Assembly (NCBI GenBank): GCA_025201845.1
Contig: MU604024.1
Span: 6,842 to 62,885 of the forward strand
Direction of reading: 5' to 3'
DNA length: 56,044 nucleotides
Source: Martensiomyces pterosporus
Lineage: Eukaryota; Kickxellomycota; Kickxellomycetes; Kickxellales; Kickxellaceae
Below, one piece after another: positions 1 through 7,324 of this stretch. A program made the translations under genes and the position numbers. The stretch's first letter is position 1. Every line of letters begins with the position of its first letter. Below the pieces are notes generated by a model, which was given only the letters and a program-made list of their open reading frames with translations, was not told the DNA's origin and did not search any database.

Positions 1-297
1 AAGCGCGGTGGCAGCTACGGCTACGACACCACCGGCTATGACGGCTATGATGGCTACAGCGGCTACGGCTACGGCTACGGCTACGGCCACGCCGGCTACT
101 ATCCCTACGGATACAGTGGGCATGGCTATGGTGCATATGCCTATGGGTTCCCTGCAGCGCTTGACTTGAGCCACGAGTTTGACCGCACCACCAACCGCGC
201 CGATTTCCACGACACCACCGTGTTCGCCAACAACAAGGACGCCCATGTTACAGGTGACACCGTCCACAATTCCGCCTCCAAGGACTTTGTTGGATAA
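1..297 (+). CDS. Gly/Tyr-rich protein, C-terminal part (5' end outside window)
   Basis: An open frame enters from the left edge and stops with TAA at 295-297, giving 98 residues. The first half is low-complexity with repeated Gly-Tyr and Tyr-Gly-Tyr-Gly dipeptides plus Asp, Ser and His. The second half is ordinary sequence rich in Asp, Asn, Thr and His, with no cysteine. Codon choice strongly prefers ggc and tac, as in the other expressed genes here. Such composition is seen in cell-wall, secreted or RNA-granule proteins of fungi, but the N-terminus that would show a signal peptide or RNA-binding domain is not in the window, so no function is assigned. Coding status is well supported by the repeat structure held in one frame. 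Confidence 0.7.
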   Translation, partial: KRGGSYGYDTTGYDGYDGYSGYGYGYGYGHAGYYPYGYSGHGYGAYAYGFPAALDLSHEFDRTTNRADFHDTTVFANNKDAHVTGDTVHNSASKDFVG

Positions 298-1689
298 CCT
301 GCTTCAGCAGCAAGCTGCTGCTCGTCTCCCCTTGCTCTTCTCTCCAAATACTGCTGCTTTTCATCTCATAGACACATATGTTCTGCCTGTGTCGATAGTC
401 TTGGCAGTAAGGATTTTCTGGGGTTCGGGGTAGCGCAGTCAAAGGTTTAAAGGTGCTCGAATTGAACTTGGGAGAAATGAAAAGGATATAACTCTATGAT
501 CGTCGTCGTCGTCCTGAATCGGTAAAGCTGAAGGAAAGAAGGGGTTCTAAACAAGAAAAAGGAAAAGATATTTCACCCGTCAGCTAGTCCGTTTCCTCAT
601 CCCGCCCGCTACCAGTCGCAGTATTATGCGACGCAACAGGCGGGGCAGGTTCCAGACAGCCACAGCAGATGGTGTGCCAAGTTTTCCAAGAACCTTTGCC
701 GACTGTGGTCTTGAGTTCAAGGAGTTTTGCAGGTCCATGTTGCGAGGCCGGCAACAAGGAGCAACAACAGTCCCTAGGTAATTTTATTCATGGACCCTCC
801 TGGATGGCATAGGTTGGCACGTGCAGTGGCTATCTCTCACAGGTGTCCTCTGGACACCCGTGCGGGACAGCATGTGTTAGCTTCGACATGGCTTCTTGTG
901 CTCCTTAGCCGACCCCGCTACAGGAAGTCTTCTAGTTTCTTGACTCTTAGTTATGTTTACTGGAAATACATCGGCTCCATCAACAAATCGACTAAACAAG
1001 CACAGGTTGTCCCTACAGGTGCCCAAGGGGCATCCATGAGAGGTAGCCATTGCACACAAACACCCATGCCACCCGGGAGAGCCTATAGGCATGAGCACAG
1101 AGTGTGAAAGCAGAACTAAATCCAAATGGATAGATCCAGTGGAGGCTTGCATTATCTGCAAAACCCTGCCGCCCGTCCAGTTGGCTTGGGTGAAGCTCAC
1201 CGTACTAGCTACTGGGTCGGCAGTGCGTGTCGTTTTTGCAAAGAGATGTGCGCATGCATGGACGAGTGCATGCCTGAAGGTGAGCAATGTTGGCTCAACA
1301 TAAGATATTTGAAGTGCTGCATGTGAACACAAGCACAATCTAGCATGGCTTTTGGCCACGTGCAGGAAGAATGTGTCCCAGGCAGGTTTCACATTCAGCC
1401 AGTATCTCGACTGACTAGTGTATATCTATCCTCACTCAGCTGGTATCTTGTGTGGATAGTGTGTGGCTTGCAGACTTGGGAAAAGCGGCGCTGTGTCGTT
1501 TACAGCTAGAGTAAATGGAGGAGTGGAGGGTAGCATAGCACCCTTGGGTGAGAGGCACTTCGGCGCATTGGGTGTGTGAAGCTGGCTAGACCAAGTTTCT
1601 CCCTTCTCCCTCCTTCTCTCCCCTCCACCACCCCTTCGTCCACCTTATCACTTGTGTAAACAACAGCTATACATTGAAAATACCAAGAT
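298..1689. other. Intergenic region with a long imperfect inverted repeat
   Basis: No convincing gene is seen. The longest open frames lack an ATG or have untypical composition. The notable content is an imperfect inverted repeat (about 790-876 against 1003-1095, listed separately). Just before the next gene (about 1590-1640) there is a CT-rich tract of the kind that precedes many fungal start sites. Confidence 0.6.
790..1095. repeat. Imperfect inverted repeat, arms about 75-85 nt, loop about 130 nt
   Basis: The left arm (about 790-876) matches the reverse complement of the right arm (about 1003-1095). Aligned by eye the arms agree at roughly three quarters of positions, with a few small gaps. 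The best block reads gtgcagtggctatctctcac on the left and gtgcaatggctacctctcat in the reversed right arm. Many differences are transitions. It could be a degenerate foldback/MITE-like element or a transcribed hairpin; no target-site duplication could be defined with confidence. Confidence 0.55.
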
Positions 1690-3321
1690 ATGGATATCGA
1701 GAGTGCTACCATTCATAACAGCATCCCGGCTACACCGCACGACGAATCAGGAGATAAAGAGCAAGCAGCTGCAGAGCCCGAGTTGCTGCCTCAGGATGCC
1801 CCACAACCCACGCTGTTTCTCACAAGCCTAGGAATTTGCATGTTAATGATGCTCATCGGGCTGTACTCAGCCGTAGACGGAGTAATCTATATTCCCGTTG
1901 CCAATAAGCTTAATTCTCTTTCTCGTGCGGAATGGATTCTTAATGGCCATCTAATAACTGGAACGGCGCTCCAGCCTATATACGGCAAATGCAGCGACGC
2001 TATGGGGCGGATCCCAGCCATTCTGGTGGCCTTTCTTTTGTTTCTCATGGGCTCAATCCTCTGCGCAATATCAAATACAATGAACGTGCTCATTGCCAGT
2101 CGCTCCATCCAGGGCCTAGGTAGTGCCGGCTTGTACACGATGATGAGCGTTGTTATTGCCGATGTCTTCGGCGAGCGAGATAGAGCGAGATTCATGGGCT
2201 ACAGCTCCGCCATGTGGGTGCTGGGCTCGAGTGGCGGTACTGTTCTGGGCAGTGCGATTGCACAGCTATCGAACTGGCGCATAGCGTTTTGGATCAACGT
2301 GCCCATCGCAGTCATTGCCGCCGCAATTATCCTAGCCCTACTGCGGCTGCCCAAGCCCAGCGGTACTTGGCAGGAGAAGCTTCGACGCATCGACTTTGTG
2401 GGTTCGCTAATCTCTCTACTTAGCATTGTGCTTATTTTGCTTGCGCTCTCGTGGGGTGGTCGCGAGTATCCGTGGGGGTCAGCCCGGGTCATCTGCTGCA
2501 TCGTACTTGGATACCTCGTTGCTGCTCTATTTGTCTTCTACGAATCGCGGTATCCAATGGAACCCATCATCCCGATGCGGCTGTTTAAGGCGAGGAATGT
2601 GGCAATCTCCTTTGTCGGGCATGTGTTTTTCGGCGCTGCTAGTTACGCGCCACTGGTGTTCATTGTACAGTGGGCAATTGTTGCGAAAAACACTACTCCA
2701 ATTACCTCGGCTCTGTACACACTGCCCTTTAGCCTGGCAGAGCTGGTGGCTGTAGCAGTAGTTGGCACCTGGGTCACAAAGACTGGGCGGTACAGAGAGA
2801 GCATATGGCTGGGTGCCTGTGCGCTGCTAGTTGGCACTGCACTTCTCATACTACTTGACCAGAACTCGGGGCTGGGCCATATAATCGGGTTCTTGGTTGT
2901 AGCCGGGATAGGCTTTGGGGCATGCATCCAAACACTAATACTGGCTGCCCAAGTAAGTGCGGCTGGCAAGGACTCGGCGGCAACAACATCTGTCTGCACA
3001 TTCATGCGGTATCTGGGAAACATACTCGTGGTTGCAGTGCTCAGCTCGGTGAGCCAAAACAAGCGCAATGAGGAGTTTACCAAGATTGCCGCAGAATACC
3101 CACAGTACTCCAAGGACATTTGGATGATCGCGGAGAACCAGTCCCTGATTCACAAGCTGGATCTCCCGCCGCAGGTGTTTGACCTCCTGGTCAGCGCGTT
3201 TATGAAGTCGATGAGGGCCGCCTTCGTTGCGTTGACGCCGTTCTCTGCGCTGTTCCTGGTGCTATCCCTGGGCATTAAGCATGTGCCGCTGCAGACTAGA
3301 AAGAAAGTCACTATTGAGTAG
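1690..3321 (+). CDS. MFS transporter, DHA2-like (14-TM type)
   Basis: A 543-residue single-exon protein. An acidic hydrophilic N-terminus (about 45 residues) precedes many regularly spaced hydrophobic helices. MFS motif A appears in the first half as GKCSDAMGRIP between TM2 and TM3, and a motif-C-like glycine run (GSSGGTVLGSAIA) lies in TM5. The overall length and motif pattern fit the drug:H+ antiporter-2 family, which also contains fungal vacuolar amino-acid and siderophore carriers. It should move a small solute across the plasma or vacuolar membrane by proton exchange. The substrate cannot be read from the sequence. The ATG at 1690 is the first in frame after a CT-rich leader. It is only distantly similar to the other DHA2 gene at 28455-30365, which reads the opposite way. 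Confidence 0.88.
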   Translation: MDIESATIHNSIPATPHDESGDKEQAAAEPELLPQDAPQPTLFLTSLGICMLMMLIGLYSAVDGVIYIPVANKLNSLSRAEWILNGHLITGTALQPIYGKCSDAMGRIPAILVAFLLFLMGSILCAISNTMNVLIASRSIQGLGSAGLYTMMSVVIADVFGERDRARFMGYSSAMWVLGSSGGTVLGSAIAQLSNWRIAFWINVPIAVIAAAIILALLRLPKPSGTWQEKLRRIDFVGSLISLLSIVLILLALSWGGREYPWGSARVICCIVLGYLVAALFVFYESRYPMEPIIPMRLFKARNVAISFVGHVFFGAASYAPLVFIVQWAIVAKNTTPITSALYTLPFSLAELVAVAVVGTWVTKTGRYRESIWLGACALLVGTALLILLDQNSGLGHIIGFLVVAGIGFGACIQTLILAAQVSAAGKDSAATTSVCTFMRYLGNILVVAVLSSVSQNKRNEEFTKIAAEYPQYSKDIWMIAENQSLIHKLDLPPQVFDLLVSAFMKSMRAAFVALTPFSALFLVLSLGIKHVPLQTRKKVTIE

Positions 3322-3861
3322 ATTCTACGCACACACATGTTGATATTATGATGAGGGAACGGGGCTTTCGGTCGATCTGCAGCTTGTTGCGCACTAGCGA
3401 GCGGTCGTACGCGCTGGCCACCGCGTTTTTGAACGTGACACTACATCTGCGAGTGAGCTCTTCTGCAAATTCCATGTTTAGTGGGGGGTTTCGCTGTCGG
3501 TAGTCCCGTTCTTCGAGCCATCCGTGTTTTCGAGATTCAGTGTGCTCAATACCATTGATTTCAGTATTGGAATGCCAAAACACACGTCAATACCACACGG
3601 TGCCTGACGCCTGGGTTCTCCAGTTGGCTTACCAAATGACAGTCGGCAGTGGTCGAGGTCAACCTTGTACTACGCGACAATGTCTTCGAGCGCATGCTAA
3701 CAGATACAGAGTTCAGTCAGTTTATTACCACAACGTTTTGGTCACACTCAATAGAACTTCCCGAGATGCTCTACTGCGTTTTTAGGAGTTTCGTAGAATA
3801 TATTCTCATTACCAGCAAAACACCACATGCTTCCAATCGAGTTCAAAATAAGAGGCTGTAG
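3322..3861 (+). pseudogene. Possible decayed coding stretch between MFS gene and secreted-protein gene
   Basis: The plus strand shows protein-like segments in different frames. One runs about 3649-3861 and ends in TAG (it contains LRDNVFERMLTDTEFSQFIT). Another lies near 3500-3600, and a third near 3370-3500 is broken by a stop. The opposite strand also has a 90-codon open frame (3311-3583) without an ATG at its start. No family is recognised. This may be the frameshifted remains of one gene, unannotated exons of a small gene, or chance; strand choice is uncertain. Confidence 0.2.
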
Positions 3862-3900
3862 GGCATAGGGTAGAGTAGGGTAGGATAGTCATGGGCATTC

Positions 3901-4287
3901 CTAGATACCAACAGCAAAAACAGCTTCGTCGCCACCATTGACATTGCCAGCGCCAGCGTAAAAGGCGACACCGCCATAACTAGGACCAACAAGATTGGCG
4001 GTGGCCTGGCTAGGACCAACAAGATTGCTAGCCACCATTACAGAGCCACCGCCCTGCCTTTTGGTGATCAAGTTCTGGTTGAAGCCGCCAATGTTGAGGC
4101 CGTGAATGCTGGTGTCCTGGTCGACTCTGACAAAGCTGTTTCCCATGGCGTCAACTGCGCCAGAGCCAGTAACAAAAGAGCCGGATCCAGTGAGCGGGTC
4201 AACGAACCCGCTGCCAAAAATGAACGGCGGAGCGCCCAGAACGGCAGAAACCGAGGCAGCAATGGCAGCAAGAGACAGGAGATGCAT
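3901..4287 (-). CDS. Small secreted protein with Kex2-type site and decapeptide repeat
   Basis: A 128-residue protein with a clear signal peptide (MHLLSLAAIAASVSAVLGA) and probable cleavage near residue 19. The mature part is Gly/Ser/Asn/Val-rich without cysteines. A dibasic Lys-Arg at residues 76-77 is a candidate Kex2 processing site. After it come two decapeptide units starting with NLVGPS (residues 88 and 98), encoded by a 30-bp direct repeat visible at 3981-3997 and 4011-4027. The pattern (signal peptide, dibasic site, repeat) is that of fungal secreted repeat or pro-peptide proteins, but no known family is recognised. The start is the only ATG ahead of the signal peptide; the stop is TAG at 3901-3903. 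Confidence 0.75.
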   Translation of the reverse strand: MHLLSLAAIAASVSAVLGAPPFIFGSGFVDPLTGSGSFVTGSGAVDAMGNSFVRVDQDTSIHGLNIGGFNQNLITKRQGGGSVMVASNLVGPSQATANLVGPSYGGVAFYAGAGNVNGGDEAVFAVGI

Positions 4288-4668
4288 GACGGTAGTGGAA
4301 AGAGGATGGCGTGTTTGCTTTCGTTAGCTTGGGCGTGAAGAGGGCGGATAAGTTAGCAGGGGTATGGAGGCGAAGGAGAGGATGTGTGTGGCAGCAAGAG
4401 ATGCTGAACGAAAAACAAACAGGCTGGGGCAGGGCTCTTTAATGCTGTGCTTCTGGGGAGGGAGCAGAGATGAAGGCACTGCTGCTCGCTGCATTCCACA
4501 GCCCAGAGCAAGGACCATTTTGTCGAGACATCGATTGTGCTTTCCAGAAAGGAGCACGCACAAGGCAGCTACTATTTCTTCAGCAGCCACCTTCCAAGTG
4601 GGAGAGAAGGGGCTTGGGGAGCAGCGCTATATTAAAACAAGAAAAGCGATGACAATAATAAGACCTGG
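4288..4668. other. Intergenic: promoter of secreted-protein gene, 3' side of TACC gene
   Basis: Both neighbours read leftward. A weak TATA-like attaaaga (minus strand, near 4436-4443) lies about 150 nt upstream of the secreted-protein ATG. Nothing else is recognised. Confidence 0.4.
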
Positions 4669-6879
4669 CTACATAATCGAGCTCTCCAGCCTCTCGCACA
4701 ATGCCAGCAGCTCCTCATTTTGGCGCTTGGTCGAGTCAAGCTGGATCTGCAGCGACCTGGCTCTTGCATCCGCCTTCGTGGCCTGCCCCTTGAGCGCGGC
4801 TGCCTCCTGCCTCGAGCTAGTGACCTGCTCATGCAGATTGCCAATCTCAGCATTGGCTTTGCTGAGCGTGTCCTCCGCATACTCTCGGATCTTTGTGCTG
4901 CGTTCCTCAGCGACCATGACGTCGTTGCGCAGGTTGTTGCTCAGCTCCTCCAGGCGCATGTTCTCCGTCATCAGCGCCTCAATCCGCTTCTGCGCTTCGT
5001 CCTTCTCGCCATTCAGGGCCTCCGCCCTCGCCACACACTCATCGACCTTCTCCTGCAGCCTCTGGCGGTCCAACGTAAGCTTGCCGAGCTCGCGGCTCAG
5101 TCCGTTGCTCTCAGACTCCTTCTGCTCGAGCAGCTTGGTGGACATGGCCACATACTCGTCGAGCATCGTGCGCAGCTCATCGCGTTCAGCTATGGCGTTG
5201 TCAATCTCGCGGCTGAGCTCGGCAGCTTGAATCCGTGTTTCCTCGTCCCTCCGGCTGATCTCCTCCTGATGTCTAGCTCTATCCGCCGCCAGGGCATCGT
5301 TGAGCGCCTGTTCCTTCTGAGCTACCTGGTGCTTAAACCTGTCCTCTGCCTCCCTCAGTGCTTGTTCGGCACGCAGCTCTTGCTTCCTCATGTTGACCGC
5401 ATACTCCTCCTTCAGAGCCTGGAGCAGCATCTCGCGCAGCTCGTTCTGCCTACTCATTTTCTCCTCGTACTCCCTTCTCTGCTCCTCCATGTCCAACTCG
5501 CTGTACTTGGGCGCCCGTCTGGGCGACACCCACTGGATCTCCAGGCTGTCCAGCAGCTTCTGGTTAGCCGGTGTCACGGGAATAAGACTCTCGCCATTGG
5601 GAGCAGGCGACGAGTACTGCTTCAGCGGGGTTTCTGAGCCTGCTGCGCCGGCGCGCTGCTGCTGCTTGGATGCAGTGCTCGGGTTCATTAGCCAGTTTGT
5701 CGGGATGTAGAAGTCGCCATCGCCCTTAGCGCCTGTGCCCTGCGGCTTTGGTGTCGTGGGTGCTTGGTTGCGCATGGCAGGGGTGCCTGGCAACGGTATA
5801 GATGCGGCGTACAGGAGCTCGGGGTCAGAGAGGATCCTGGCAGTAGTCATCTCTGCCCTCGAAACCTTGGCGTCCTCGCGAGCAGGGCTGTCAGACGAGG
5901 CGACAACGCCATCTGCCACAAGCATGTCCTCGTCCTCTTGTGCCTGGGGTGCCTCGGCAGGTGGCTCGCGTTCCAATCGAGGTTCTAATGCTGAGTCTGC
6001 TTTGGCTGGCGATTGCAAGGCACCTGGTTCGACGTTGGTATTGCTGCTGACCTGTGCCTCTTCTCCGTGGCTCTCTGCAATCTCCATACCTTCGGCAGGA
6101 GTGCTCTCTGAGTCAGCAGCAGCGTCAGAACCAGAATGGGCAGGCGGACTGGGGGGACGTGGCTCGGTGTTAAACTCTATGTCGCTGTCATTATCCTCGC
6201 CATGGGTGTCTCCATTCAATTCCGCGTTGCCGGCGATTCTTGCATGCTCGCCAAGCTCGTTGCTATTGTCTGTCTCCATTGCACCATTATCCGTGTCGAC
6301 ATGCGTCTCAGCCGGGTTCTGTATCAGCATCGATCCCTGATCGTCTGTTGAGCCATCCACTGCCAGCGCAGCACCCTGCTGAACTTGCGGGGGATCCTCC
6401 GTCTTTTCCTCTGTAGCAGCCTCTTCATCAACCACCATCGCATCAATCCCTTGAGCCACCTCCGCTGCCGCTTCGGCCACCACAAACTTTGGGGGAGAAT
6501 ACACAGCTATCTCCGCCAGACTGCTGCCCTCAACAGAATCCATGTCCTCAGTTGGGGACTCCGCCCGCTGCAGCCTCTTCATAGCTGGTGGAGCCCTGGC
6601 TGGCGTGTTGATAAACTCCATGTCCTGCTGCCGCTTGGCCTCTGCCGAGCCCGGCTTTCTCGGTGTGGCAATGTCGGCGCGTGTGCGTTTTGTCGATACG
6701 GGGGGTTTTGTCGGACTGAACAAGCTGCTGCCGCTCAGCTCGGGCGTCAGACTGAACACTGGCTGTGAGATGGGGCTATCGGGAAGTGCCATGGGCGGCG
6801 ACTGGAGCGCCAAATTGGCCGAGTCGCCACTGGGAATGGAAGCAGCGGCAGTGCTTGTTGGAGTGCTTGGCTCTTCCAT
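4669..6879 (-). CDS. TACC-family coiled-coil protein (spindle/microtubule regulator)
   Basis: A 736-residue protein. The first ~460 residues are disordered, acidic and rich in Ser/Pro and Thr/Pro sites, with several basic TPxK/TPR-type stretches near residues 60-110 that look like CDK sites. From about residue 463 to the end it is a continuous coiled coil. The C-terminal segment (EDTLSKANAEI through SLQIQLDSTKRQNEELLALC) matches the end of the transforming acidic coiled-coil domain of human TACC3 and fission-yeast Alp7. Members bind the TOG-domain protein XMAP215/Alp14 and carry it to spindle poles and microtubules. The start is set at the Met of MEEPSTPTS (6877-6879); an in-frame upstream ATG at 7098 would add 73 residues of unlikely, promoter-like sequence. 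Family assignment is strong; partner and localisation are by homology. Confidence 0.85.
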   Translation of the reverse strand: MEEPSTPTSTAAASIPSGDSANLALQSPPMALPDSPISQPVFSLTPELSGSSLFSPTKPPVSTKRTRADIATPRKPGSAEAKRQQDMEFINTPARAPPAMKRLQRAESPTEDMDSVEGSSLAEIAVYSPPKFVVAEAAAEVAQGIDAMVVDEEAATEEKTEDPPQVQQGAALAVDGSTDDQGSMLIQNPAETHVDTDNGAMETDNSNELGEHARIAGNAELNGDTHGEDNDSDIEFNTEPRPPSPPAHSGSDAAADSESTPAEGMEIAESHGEEAQVSSNTNVEPGALQSPAKADSALEPRLEREPPAEAPQAQEDEDMLVADGVVASSDSPAREDAKVSRAEMTTARILSDPELLYAASIPLPGTPAMRNQAPTTPKPQGTGAKGDGDFYIPTNWLMNPSTASKQQQRAGAAGSETPLKQYSSPAPNGESLIPVTPANQKLLDSLEIQWVSPRRAPKYSELDMEEQRREYEEKMSRQNELREMLLQALKEEYAVNMRKQELRAEQALREAEDRFKHQVAQKEQALNDALAADRARHQEEISRRDEETRIQAAELSREIDNAIAERDELRTMLDEYVAMSTKLLEQKESESNGLSRELGKLTLDRQRLQEKVDECVARAEALNGEKDEAQKRIEALMTENMRLEELSNNLRNDVMVAEERSTKIREYAEDTLSKANAEIGNLHEQVTSSRQEAAALKGQATKADARARSLQIQLDSTKRQNEELLALCERLESSIM

Positions 6880-7324
6880 TGCTGTAAGAGTAGATATGTA
6901 GTGGTGGGAGGCTGCTCTAAGGCTGCTGCTGCTTGTCTGTTGCGCTTCTGGCGAATGCCTCAACCGAAAGAGAACGAGAAAGTCGAAAGTGTAGAAGAAT
7001 GCAGGAATGCGCTTCGCATAAATCGACAAAGAGCTAAATGTTGCGGGTTGTGCAGGGAGCAGAGGAGAGGGAGCACAGCCTTGAAGTGGGCGGGCCATGC
7101 GGTTCTAGTGCTGCTCTTCTGTGGTTGGCCTGCTTTTGTTTACACTAAGATCAGGCCAGCCAAGGATCACCAGAAAATGGCACAGGGCTTAAAAAGAGCG
7201 CTTCAGCAGCCGCATGTTCTCGCAGCAAGCGGCCCTTGGAGACATGTCGGGATGGACAGAGCAATAGAGATGTAATTGAGAAGACAAGAATCACACAAAG
7301 GACTGCTACATGTTTTTCGCGCCT
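6880..7324. other. Intergenic: TACC promoter and sorting-nexin 3' side
   Basis: The open frame of the TACC gene extends through 6880-7098 without a stop, but its composition is not protein-like and the upstream ATG is unlikely to be used. No other feature is seen. Confidence 0.4.

Noticed and set aside
877..1392. 171-codon minus-strand frame in the first intergenic region
   Set aside because: Begins with GTG, has no ATG near its start, overlaps the inverted repeat and has no recognisable motif.
6880..7098. N-terminal extension of the TACC protein by 73 residues
   Set aside because: Upstream in-frame ATG, but the added sequence looks like leader DNA and the Met at 6879 starts the normal acidic/Pro-rich N-terminus.
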